Assembly: GCA_964036155.1 (NCBI GenBank)
Contig: OZ038422.1
Span: forward strand, 31,333,201 to 31,397,200
DNA length: 64,000 bases
Direction: 5' to 3'
Origin: Diploscapter coronatus
Lineage: Eukaryota; Nematoda; Chromadorea; Rhabditida; Rhabditidae
Within the stretch, counting starts at the first letter, position 1. Each line of letters starts with the position of its first letter. The notes beneath the pieces are model-generated. The model saw only the letters and a list, made by a program, of their open reading frames with translations, had not been told where the DNA came from and made no database searches. Positions 1 to 9,666 of this stretch are shown here, piece by piece. The position numbers and the translations under genes were made by a program.

Positions 1-273
1 TACGAATCAAATAGACAAATTCTTCTATCTCTAAGATTTTTTTTTTCGTAAACCACTAAATACTAAAATTAATTTTCGCTCATACAAAGAGTATTTTCCT
101 ACTATAGAATAAAGTTTTATCGCTGCTATCCAACTGAGTATTTTGATCGATCTTCAAAGAATTGTCAAATTTCGTCTGTAATTCATTCTTATCCCTGCTA
201 TTTGGTTGAGTATTCTGATCGATCTTCAAAGAATTACCAGATTCCTGTTGTAATTAATTCATATAAATGTTAA

Positions 274-830
274 TTAGTGGTAATGAACTAGCACCTGCCG
301 ACTTTGAAGAGTTAGAATAACAGCACCGATGAAAATAAGTGCGTATAATAGTAGAACTAATATTGATAGAATAGCGGATATTATTAACCAAGGATATGCA
401 CGATTTCCCCTGAAAGGCAGTAAATAGTAAAATATTCTTCGGGTAAAATTATTTAGAAAAAACTACAAAGTTGATCGGTAATAATTAATTTCGTAAAATA
501 CCATGGACGAAAGAAATGCGAATGTATATTTCAGCTAAAAGATAAATGTAATTGCATGGAATAAATGATTATTTATTTCTATTTTTCATGTATTTCGCGC
601 GTTAAATTGTTCGTTCCATGCAATTCACGCTTCAAAATGCCCCGTTATATCATCCGCATTACACCTCGTTTCCATCACAGTTTGATTGTCTGCATCCAGT
701 AATTGAAGAGATTCAGATGGACGGTCAGTAGGCTTAACGATATGCCGTAAATGTATGTAAGATATCAAATGAAAATTGAGCTTTAACTTACTGGAATTGA
801 AGAATCATTAAGGTTTGTCATTTCGATCAT
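274..830 (-). CDS. Small single-pass membrane protein, unrecognised
   Basis: Three-exon model on the minus strand: 830-792, 732-629 and 409-274, with every splice phase consistent and a predicted length of 92 aa. The first 48 residues are polar (start MIEMTNLNDSSIP, then SESLQLLDADNQTV). They are followed by one strongly hydrophobic stretch of about 25 residues (WLIISAILSILVLLLYALIF...) at roughly residues 53-80 and a short tail QSRQVLVHYH. No signal peptide is seen at the N-terminus, so it may be a type II or tail-anchored membrane protein. Splice sites are CCA|gtaagt, GC|gtgaat and tttcag|GGG. I do not recognise the family. The hydrophobic last exon is the strongest part; the two upstream exons rest on phase agreement only. 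Confidence 0.45.
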
Positions 831-1267
831 CTTCACGTATATCGAATAATAGCTAAACAAATCATAAAAATCGGAAAATAAATCAAAATGGTTTCGATAT
901 CTATATAACGAAAATTGCGTTCTTCCTGTTCAATTCCTCATCAATCAAGTGCTAACCATGCTAGACGTGGCTATCAGTCAATACCTTGACTAATGTTAGA
1001 TAGAAAATAAAATAATGTAACTGACATCGATATTTAAACTGGTTGTCGAAAATGGAGTGAAGTTCATTTCCCCCACTCTCCCTACACTCGTTGAGCGTTA
1101 AAATATAGTGACGGGAAAAGTAGTTGCTTTAAAAAGTGGGGGAAGGGGCACACCCTCGAAAATAGTGCACTCATTCTCATTAAAGTAGTTTCGAAACAGA
1201 ACAGAATAATATCAAATTCTCATTTATTGATCAATTCCCGAACTGTTGGGATGAGTCGAAGAAAAAG
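831..1267. other. Intergenic, one short inverted repeat
   Basis: No coding exon was recognised. A 10-bp perfect inverted repeat, TTCCCCCACT at 1068-1077 and AGTGGGGGAA at 1135-1144, resembles the C/G-run palindrome at the head of the large intron in the gene at 54.9 kb. It may be a remnant of a related mobile element. Confidence 0.3.
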
Positions 1268-1534
1268 GTGGTCTAACGCAATGGTCGTGTGTCACTGTCT
1301 AGAGCAAGGTCCCAAGTTCATCCCCCGTTCCTACCCAAACCAAGGGGGTTAAGAAATGTTGGTAGTGGATAAAACCACGAAAAATTCGCCTAAAATCCCT
1401 CGGCTGTTGCACACAACAACAGTCTGTCCTCGGGACGGGCCACTAGTCCTGTGTGGCTAGGATAGGCCGACTGCCCCATTACAGGCTGAGGGTAGCCGAC
1501 CCCACCCAGTGGGAATAATAAGGCTAGGAAGAAA
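1268..1534 (+). mobile_element. SINE-like repeat, copy A
   Basis: The 5' part contains tRNA-promoter-like blocks: TGGTCTAACGCAATGG near 1270 resembles an A box, and GGTCCCAAGTTCATCCC near 1308 resembles a B box. The 3' part (about 1433-1530, ending near AATAATAAGGCTAGGAA) is repeated in inverse orientation at 62,057-62,178 with only scattered differences, including the shared run CCTGTGTGGCTAGGATAGGC. The two copies are 61 kb apart. A dispersed short repeat with Pol III-like boxes suggests a tRNA-derived SINE. Boundaries are approximate and no target-site duplication was identified. Confidence 0.5.
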
Positions 1535-1670
1535 ATTCTCCTTTCTCCAATGATCAATTTCAAACTCATTAATTGCAGACTTTCTCATTCAATCAATACT
1601 CTTCTACTGTTTCCATTTCGAAATAATACTATGGTGATTGTTTAGGTCTCTTAGCAAACACTTAACAAAG

Positions 1671-2901
1671 ATGTTAGCCAATTTACCAGTCGAAATTATA
1701 TTGTTGATCTGCGAATATCCCGAACTCAAAGACCTGGGACAATTGGCCTGGACTAACAAGCGAATGATAGGAATAATCAAAAAATATATCTCCCGATAGC
1801 GCTTGAGATAGTGTTCGAGAGGAAAATTCTATTCTATCGTAGGGAAATATTTCTTGTATTTTTGAAAATTAACTTTAGTATTTAGTGCCTTATAAAAACG
1901 GCAAAATTTGTCTGTTTGATTCGCATACTAATTCTGTTAAGCAGATTGCAAACTTTCACAATTCTTATCTGCCATTTGAAGTAGCAACTACACAGAATAA
2001 AGTAAATTCTTATGTTCGTTATTTCGAATAACTTCTTAAATTTCAGATTTTTGGAATTAACGGAAGGAATTCATTTGAAATATTTGACCTGAATACTCGA
2101 CAATTTTCAAGAGGTCTGCTCAACAAATCCATGAATGATCGATTCAAAGAAGTTTACAGGCCCAAATCCTCCTGAATGGCGTGAAGATGCATCTGTGGCT
2201 TATTTCAAAGACAAATTGTATTATTTGGGTGGATGGAAACCTAAAAAAAGGAAAGCTACGAATCGAGTTGATGTAAGAAGATCGAGTGAAAGTCCATTAA
2301 ATAATTTATTCAGGTTTTAATAGATGAAAAATGGCAAGCAGGGCCATTTCCTGTTCCGATTTACTCTGTTCAAACAATAACATGCGATGGAATTTTATAC
2401 GGTCACATTATAGCATATTCATTATTGTAATTGTGGATATTCAGTTATTGATGGATGGAGTAGTAGAAAGATATATCGATTATCAGACGATGAACGGGAA
2501 TGGATTGAAATTGGAGAGATTCCAGAAAGACGATATTCTTTCGAAGTTGCATCGCTAAATGGAAAAATTTACATAACTGGAGGATTTGAGTCTTTAATTT
2601 TGTATAATAAATAATGTACCATTATATATTTAGTTGGGATGGAGTATTAAAATCCAGTCTGTGTTTCGATCCCTCAGCTCCAGTTGACAATCGAATTTCT
2701 CGGATTGCTGATATGAATTATGCAAGAGAGGATCATTCGATTATTGTCGCTAGCGGGAAATTGTATGCAATAGGAGGGTGAGCTGAGATTTTGCATATCT
2801 CTATACGAAATATTTGTTAACTTAGATTTCATAATTCAATCGAGGAATACGTTCCACGAGCAAATAAATGGCGAGAAGCTGGAAAAATCAAATTTGAATA
2901 A
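1671..2901 (+). CDS. F-box/kelch-repeat protein, frameshifted in exon 1
   Basis: Likely substrate-recognition subunit of an SCF ubiquitin ligase, with an F-box to bind Skp1 and a kelch propeller to bind substrate. Exon 1 starts at 1671 with MLANLPVEIILLICEY and then DLGQLAWTNKRM, a typical F-box start. Further exons are 1886-2001, 2047-2113, 2160-2272, 2314-2401, 2445-2589, 2634-2777 and 2826-2901, all phase-consistent with 40-60 bp introns. Kelch-type blades are visible: KLYYLGGW, NGKIYITGG, and DHSIIVASGKLYAIGG followed by EEYVPRANKWREAG. Exon 1 runs into TAG at 1797. Continuation to its donor at 1838 is open only two bases out of frame, starting at an AT-repeat near 1786, so either a 2-nt indel or an assembly error breaks the gene. 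If the break is real this is a young pseudogene. Confidence 0.7.
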
Positions 2902-3318
2902 TGCAGTTTAATATTATGTAGACCTTTTATTTGTTTGCCATATTATATTTTATGAATATTATCTTTATTCGACTATTATTAAAAATTAAACATTTCAATG
3001 CGCATGATACAGACAACTCTTGAATGCATCCAAAAGTAATGAGGAACAGTTGTAACTGAAATAAATATATATTTTTGTAAAATATTGTATTTCAAAAATT
3101 CTGTAACCAAATCTAATATTTATTTTTATAGTAATTTCAATCCTTAATGAATTTCAAAGTAGAGAGCGCAAGTGATATTCCCAATGTGAAGACAAAGTCA
3201 TGGAAGTTTTTTTTCTCAAAATTTGATGGGCTAAACAATCTTATAGCAAAAAATTCCATGAAAAACGGATCAGTGTAACCAAAGGTATGGATTTTTGAAA
3301 GCTTTGACGAAATTGCCT
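2902..3318. other. Intergenic, no feature seen
   Basis: AT-rich spacer between the F-box/kelch gene and a MITE. Only short chance open frames were found. Confidence 0.4.
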
Positions 3319-3478
3319 CAGGGATTAAAAGTTTGCTCAAATGCCGGCCTGGCCTTAATCAACCCAGGCTTGGACCTGGACCTGGGCCTGGGTCTTCTCA
3401 AAATTCAAGCCTGGACCCGAAAAAACCAGATCCAGGTCCAGGCCGGCCTTCAGGGCCTGGCCAAACTTTTAATCCCTG
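3319..3478. mobile_element. MITE, CAGGGATTAAAAG family, copy 1
   Basis: About 160 bp bounded by inverted ends CAGGGATTAAAAGTTTG and CCAAACTTTTAATCCCTG. The interior is rich in repeats of CCTGG/GGCCTGG, which can fold on themselves. A shorter copy (108 bp) with the same ends and interior lies at 9186-9293. No clear target-site duplication is visible. The open frame across this element (3295-3519) is an artefact of the CCTGG repeats. Confidence 0.7.
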
Positions 3479-3876
3479 ATTCAAATGAAAAGTCGATGGC
3501 TAAACAGCTTCGTCCATAACTGATCGAAGATATTCATTTTTATCTCAATATCGAGCTCTATAGAAACAAGACAGACAAACGATGACGGTGCATAACACTA
3601 ATATGCAAATCGGTGAATGGTTGTGCATGGTGGCAGGCGATCGACATCAACAATTCACTCGTATCAGCTCTGAGCAATAAAACATATCAGCACCCTTCAG
3701 CTTGCTGAAAATAGCTCCCAGACGGCACCGGCGGCTTAGAGTTGTTTTTCTGCTCACATGTCACATTCAACTGTTTCGATCAAACGTTTATTGCGAGGGA
3801 CAATTTGCATACCTATGCATCAAAATGAGGCGGTTACGAGATTCAACTCGAAAAATCCTTTCGTTAGTGTTTTCTC

Positions 3877-3884
3877 TATAAAAG
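3877..3884 (+). promoter_or_regulatory. TATA box of the lectin-like gene
   Basis: TATAAAAG lies 65 bp upstream of the ATG at 3949, in the context TTTCTCTATAAAAGTGCGG, a good metazoan core-promoter match at a suitable distance from a short 5' leader. Confidence 0.5.
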
Positions 3885-3948
3885 TGCGGAAATTCGACAG
3901 TTTGCATTCTACTAACCAAGTCGAAAGTCTCCTGAATCGAAGACGAAA

Positions 3949-6112
3949 ATGAAGATATTTTCATCGTTTACCTTATGTCTAGTCGCTTTTCTACTACTCC
4001 CTTCACAATCATTCATCGATGCGGTAGAGTTTACTAGTAATTTTGCAAAATTATACTGTGAAAATTTAGAAAGCGACTCTATCAGTGTCTGCTCAGATTT
4101 CAGAGATTCAAGACATAATCAAGACATTAAAGGCATCGTTATAAATTGATTCAGAGTGGTGAAAAGCTAACATATTTTGCAGGGATTTGTTTCAAACACG
4201 ACAGGTTGCGTAGAAAGAGAAACTCGCACCAGCATAATCAGTTATCTACTAGGAGTCGCAGCTAATTCTCCTAACGTAAATAATTTTACTATCCATCGCG
4301 TAATATTCAGATAAAAAATTCAGCCGACTGTTAGAGCCTTACTAAATATCCAAATTGGGAATCTGGTATGTAATTATGAGGTTATTTAAAAAAAAAAAAA
4401 AAGGTGAAATGCCTAGTTTCGTCAGTTCTAAATGCATTTCATGAAAATCGTTTGAATATCATTTCTGTCAATACCCTCTATGCATCAAATATTTACTATG
4501 AACTGACGGTCAGTGATGAGCAAAGACTCAAATTTGAACATTTCAAGCACACACACTAATTTTCCAAATCTCATAGCCAAAGACAAAATGATAAAATTCT
4601 CTCAAGTCTAAATATATGCCATTTTAGCGAGGTCTAGAAGTTACCATTGGAACTAATCCTCATGGATGTGTACCAGGCTTGCCAAGCTTCTTGAATGGTG
4701 TGATAGCTGCTCTGAAAAAGAAGATCAATAAGCTACAGCCGACAACAGCTCAACAAGTAACGACGAAAGAACTAACGACTGCAGCGCCAGTACCAAGTAT
4801 TCCGAATTCCCACTTACAACTATAAAATGATGACACATCTTAAATCAGGGCTGCGCGAAGTCGAAGCTCCTTTCTTTGTATTCTCTCTCCACACTAGTGT
4901 ATCGATTATTTCACTTTTCACTAGAACTTCGACTCCGCGCAGCTGATTCCGATCTCAATTCCTAGTCACAAGAACATTTATTTCAGATTTCAATGTCGAT
5001 TCTTTTCAAAATTCAAATTTCGCATACGCCTATTTACGAACATTGCTCATTTCTGATTCATCCTAAATCAGTGTTATTTTGAAATTGCCTTTGATTTATT
5101 TGGAACCATCTTCATAGGTCATTTTAGCATGCGACTTTGGCGGGTCACATGAATGGCACTACTGGGACGGTGCGTGTTATGGCGAGGTGCAGGTGGAAGG
5201 AGCGATTGGCGACATGGTGGAGACGTGCCTTACCACGGGAATTCCCGATGTCTATCCAGCCAGCATTCACTCGCAGGAACAGTGCAATTTTATCGAAAAA
5301 TACGTATTTGTAAGCCCTCCCGATTGGCTTGGGATCTACTATGATGCGGAAGGCAATTTGAAGTGGTTCGATAATAGGTAGGTTGAAAAAATTCAACTTA
5401 CTTCTCCGTCGTGACCGCAAGTGGTTTTTATAAAATTGATATTTTTGGGTAGTTCTCAGATCGAACTGATCAACTGCAATATAACCAGGGCTGTTGCGGA
5501 ATCAAATTTCAAAAAATGCGGAACCGGAATTTTTTTCTTAGGAAAATCAGCTTATTGGATAAAATTTCTCCTATAAGTAACTCATTTTGTCTTGGAACTT
5601 TCTTTATACACAATAGCGAAAGACATAATTGCTAGTTGCATTGATAGTCTCGAATATATTCCCTTATTAAAATGTTAGTAAAGGATTTTTTTTTATTTTT
5701 GGAGAATTAAGAAAATTTTGAAGAAATACCAAATGGTACGCCAGAATTTCATTGCCAAATTGAAGGCAGGATGCTATTTTCGAGTGATATTTTCATGCTC
5801 AAAAATTTGCTGAAAATTGACTTTTTTCGGCTGTAGGTACTTTTTACCAAGAGTGAGTACTTTGTTACCAAAAGCATTTTGACCAACAAAAAATAATACA
5901 TTTTTAGCCCAGTTGATTTCGTTCGTGCCCCACTGAGAGCAGATCAAAACCCCAGTCTGGCTGGATATGGAATTATGGTTGTTTTTACAAATCATAGTCA
6001 AGAAAAAATAAACTTTAGGACGATTGGACAGCAGCCAATTCGACAACCACCTTCCCGTATGCCCTCTGTCAGGCTCCACCTCTATACGTATAGAATTTCT
6101 AAAGTGAACTAA
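3949..6112 (+). CDS. Secreted C-type lectin-like protein
   Basis: Exons 3949-4137, 4183-4275, 4324-4365, 4628-4796, 5128-5377 and 5908-6112; all phases agree, giving about 315 aa. Residues 1-25 form a signal peptide (MKIFSSFTLCLVAFLLLPSQ). A cysteine-containing N-terminal region of unknown type follows, then a Thr-rich linker (QPTTAQQVTTKELTTAAP). The C-type lectin-like fold starts in exon 5: HYWDGACYGEV, a spaced cyste­ine, SIHSQEQCNFI, DWLGIYYDAEGNLKWFDN, and SPVDF at the start of exon 6, where family members often read DGSPVDF. The C-terminal half is degenerate: the usual last two cysteines and the second WxxxxC are missing, and the Ca2+-binding QPD/EPN and WND motifs are not seen, so calcium-dependent sugar binding is doubtful. 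Exon 6 either ends at TAA (6110-6112) or is spliced at 6087 into the channel-like exons at 6332. Confidence 0.7.
4843..4948. repeat. Foldback element in a lectin-gene intron
   Basis: Inverted ends AATCAGGGCTGCGCGAAG (from 4843) and CTCCGCGCAGCTGATT (to 4948) extend inward through TCGAAG/CTTCGA, giving arms of about 22 bp around a loop of about 55 bp. It lies in the 331-bp intron before the lectin-domain exon. A related single end, CAGGGCTGTTGCGGAATC, occurs near 5487 in the next intron. Confidence 0.55.
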
Positions 6113-6331
6113 ATGCCTTCAAAATGTTATCTAAATAAATACATGTCTGAATAAATCAAATTTGTTAGAGAAAATGGTAAATTTCTGCTTCATAATTGTT
6201 CCCAATGAATAAAGAGTGTGTTTCATGATGTCAGGAAGAGAGATAAACGTATTGACGTTCATAAGAATTAATGTGAAATGCACTTCAAATTACTTGAAGA
6301 ATAGGATATCAAATGTCAATTCTTTGTTCAG

Positions 6332-6862
6332 CAAGAAAATAATCACAATGTTCCGACAAACAATTCGTTTCATTTCCATTCTTGGCCTGTTTTATGCAGG
6401 AGCAGAGAGAATGGCGAGGGTAGGAAAAAGTGAATTTTTGAAAAGTGCAGAGATTCTTCAGCTGACAGTTGGTTTAACGAATATGATGACAATGATATTT
6501 ATCCTTAGTCTCGTGTCGGACTACATTCCGAAAACGAACGATGTACCGATTTTGAGTAATAAATATGATTTTTAAACATCACCTAGGAAGAATTCAGGCT
6601 GCTTTTTCATCGTAAACTTCCTAATTATCGTGGTTTGTTGCATCGTGACTGCATTCGAGCATCAAATCATTCGAAAATCGTCGTGAAAGTTCTACGAAAA
6701 ATTAGGCAGATTTTAGACTTGAAAACAAATAATAATAAAATAATTTTCAGCGAGAAATTGTTGGACAAATTTCGGGAGTCTCATCTGACTTACTTCATGT
6801 TCGCGCTTATGGAGCTTCTAAATATGTTGAGCCTTGCGATTATTTTATCTTTTTGGCGATGA
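6332..6862 (+). CDS. Pentameric ligand-gated ion channel membrane domain (partial)
   Basis: Exons 6332-6555, 6598-6679 and 6751-6862 agree in phase and encode four hydrophobic spans. The M2 region and M2-M3 loop read SAEILQLTVGLTNMM..., then VSDYIPKTNDVPIL, matching the IPxTSxxxPLIG signature of Cys-loop channels. M3 is CFFIVNFLIIVVCCIVTAF. A very short cytoplasmic link (HQIIRKSEKLLDKF) leads to M4 and a stop after LSFWR. M1 would be ITMFRQTIRFISILGLFYAG. No extracellular ligand-binding domain or Cys loop was found in its own exons; the preceding gene is the lectin-like one, whose last exon splices to 6332 in phase. This is therefore a chimera, a truncated pseudogene, or a gene with missed exons. 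Confidence 0.6.
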
Positions 6863-8265
6863 AAATATTTGAACAGAACAGATATTTGTGAAAAAATAAA
6901 ATCTATTTTTGGCCGGGTGAATTAGCCAAAACCGATCAGCTAAACGTACAATTTTTTTTACTTCTACACCGGTAATTATCTTGAGTGTAGACACATTTCC
7001 CGATATTATTTTTTCTATTAAAGTTCGTTTCTATGAATGGATCATCGAATCTGATAATAGCTTTTCGTGACCCTTAATCTTAAAAGGTAACTGCTCCCCA
7101 TTTGTGGGTTTCAAATTATCACCTTTTTGAATAAAAGCGAAAATGTAATTGGGCGAAGTTTTGCGATCTTTAATTATTCGTCGCAAAGTCTATCCACTCT
7201 GAATAAAATAAGCAACGATGAAGTTCGGAAAAAATGTAGATAAAATATCTGCAATTAGTGCAACTTATCGAGCACGAAAGTGCATGTTAATAATGCTGAA
7301 TTCTGCAAAGAATACGTTTCTCATCAAAGTGGGTACATCGGTTAATGAATGATTGAGAATCATTGTTTATTCAATTAGAGCATGAAGTATGTGATATTGG
7401 AAGTCCCTCGACTCCCAATTTGGTGCATCACATGCAGAGCAGTCATGGTTATGGCAAAACTAAAAGCGAAAACGCCATTCTCTACTTGGGCGAACATTTT
7501 CAAAATTTCATCTAAATTTCTCAATCGATTTCTTTATTTTCCAGTTTCGTAAACCCGTTTAGGTTGCAAGATATCATTCGTTTTCAGCGAAAATCGGCTA
7601 AAATCAAAATTTCCAGAAAAAAGATGTAAAAATTGGAATTTCAGTAAACAAGAGACAAATGTTGCGATTAGTCGTAAAACCTGCTCATTACTGAAACTTT
7701 TCTCTACTCGTTTGTTCTATTTTGGGAAACAACCGATTATGTCTATCAAGAAATCGCAGGCGAAGTCTAGCATAATGACGCGCGGTGTTAGAGCAATTTC
7801 AATGATGAGCTGAAAATTTACGACAATTCGTGCGCATTTATTGAATTCTATTTTTACGACTTTTCTGGAAATTTAATTTTAGTCTATTTTCGCTGGTATG
7901 GGTGATTAACTATTTTTTAGACGAATAAACAATCATTTTCATAAATAATAACGCTACTTACATGTGCCAAAAGAATATCTAACTTTCACGAGAATAAATT
8001 AGACGCTTGGATCAAAATATTTGTTTAGAATTCAAACGAGTAATAACATCAAATTCAATTTAATCAAAAGAAAAGATTAGTGTTTAGAAATATAATTAGA
8101 AGAATAGCGTTGACTGCAAATGTTATGCCTATCGAGAAAGCGCAGATAATACGAATTATTTGATTAAAATCGTTTTATCATTGGGGGCTGCACAAAATAA
8201 GAAGTAACTCATGGAAATGTGAATTTTGCATAGAGAAATAAATGTGAAAATGCTACTTTGGTTGC
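6863..8265. other. Intergenic, no gene recognised
   Basis: AT-rich with short open frames only. A 140-bp open stretch at 7376-7515 (plus) has acceptable residues but no family similarity, and I did not call it. Confidence 0.4.
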
Positions 8266-9426
8266 CTATTTTAGGATGGAATTGAGCCGAGTGAAGTCCT
8301 CCTGAATGACCGTAGACATGTGTTGGCGAGGAGAGCCCAGCAAAGTCGCTTCGGGGTCCAGAAGCTACAAGACAATTTTTGTCCGAATATATATAAGCGA
8401 AATAATCTCACTTAGAAGAATAACATGTGAGATAGGCTATCAAAATTGAACATTTTTAAGAACCGAAAACGAAACGTCTTCCAACTATTGTTACGAGATT
8501 GTGTAAATTTCGCTGAAAAGATACAATTTACCTGATGAACAGTAAGATTGTCAGGTACGAGACTGGCGGTTGAGCGCTGACGAGAGATGGAGTTGATGCG
8601 GTTTGGCCGAACCTATAAACGGTATTTATTTCAGAAATGCTATTTTCTAGATAATCACAAAAATTAGAAAATAAAAGAAGATTCAATAAAATCAACCTAT
8701 CGTGTTCTCTTTAATTGAAGGGCATCTCCATTGAAAGTGCACTCTCTAATAGTAGAGCACCTCCTCCAAATGCTAGAGTTATCCATTACCCGACAAAATC
8801 ATCTTAGAAAGTATTTTATAGCATTCTTTAGAGTGAACTTTTAGCCTTGGTTTGAAGTGATTACGATGAGTTAAAGTAGCTTGTAAAATAGAAGGACATG
8901 CTCTTCAATTAGAAAGAATACGGTATTATTTTTCATCCATTCCATATTTCTCCAAAGAAATTCGAATCTAAAAAACCCCTACCGTGATATCGATAGTCCT
9001 GATGGAAACCTGGAACATTCTCCAGTCGTCCTTCCTGTTCGGGAAGCAGTCGTGTCAATTGGTGGCCTCTTCGTGCAGAAGCTGACCGGTGAACGAGATT
9101 CCGTTGAATTGATAGTCGCCACGGTTCTCAGGGGCTGTCGCTTGTTCCAAACTGAAGGTGCAAGGCTTCTTCTTTCAATCGGAAACAGGGATTAAAAGTT
9201 TGGCTCAAATGCCGGCCTGGTCTTAATCAACCCAGGCCTGGACCTGGACCTGGTCTTCTCAAAGCCTGGGCCTGGCCAAACTTTTAATCCCTGAATTGTC
9301 TTTCTTGATTTTGACTGCACAAAGTGGGCGGAACTTGCGCTCTCCAGTCATAACGAAAATTTCGCCCGTGCGGCCTACTTCCCGTATATTTTTTCGCCTG
9401 ACGGAGGTGCTCCCTAGGTCTGATTT
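8266..9426 (-). pseudogene. Unrecognised gene or remnant, MITE-interrupted
   Basis: Four minus-strand blocks read like protein. 9426-9294 begins after an acceptor: KSDLGSTSVRRKNIREVGR, then TGEIFVMTGERKFRPL. 9185-8983 gives LEQATAPENRGDYQFNG, an in-frame TGA, then HDCFPNRKDDWRMFQVSI. 8612-8532 gives VRPNRINSISRQRSTASLV. 8364-8266 is the last exon, with LLDPEATLLGSPRQHM and IQEDFTRLNSILK before TAG. The last three blocks have phase-0 splice sites (ACG|gtaggg, ttatag|GTT, CAG|gtaaat, tgtag|CTT). A MITE at 9186-9293 separates the first two blocks. The premature TGA plus the insertion suggest decay, but a second, less protein-like frame is also open through the middle blocks. I do not recognise the family. 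Confidence 0.35.
9186..9293. mobile_element. MITE, CAGGGATTAAAAG family, copy 2
   Basis: 108 bp with ends CAGGGATTAAAAGTTTGG and CCAAACTTTTAATCCCTG and the same CCTGGACCTGG interior as the 160-bp copy at 3319-3478, but internally shorter. It lies between two coding-like blocks of the minus-strand gene at 8.3-9.4 kb. Confidence 0.7.
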
Positions 9427-9666
9427 CTGTATTGTTTTTGAGAAGGATAATAAGATGCAGAAATTAGAAAAGTGGCAGTAGAAATATTTAAACAATCTCA
9501 TGCTTTTACAAATAATTTTTCACATAATTTATTTTTTACCATAGAAAATGGATTGTACAGATAAAGCTAGATTCTTGTCACATGAGATTTGAGGCATTAT
9601 AATTTCGCACGAAGGAGATGATTCACACCTTCGGTAGACACTCCTGAAAGTCTCATTAAATTATCA

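Noticed and set aside
3295..3519. Gly/Leu-rich plus-strand frame
   Set aside because: Generated by CCTGG repeats of a MITE.
7376..7515. Plus-strand open stretch with protein-like residues
   Set aside because: No start, no partner exons in phase and no recognisable motif.
8983..9185. In-frame TGA read as selenocysteine
   Set aside because: No thioredoxin-reductase-like context or SECIS-like structure was noticed, and nematodes typically keep a single such protein; decay or a wrong frame is simpler.
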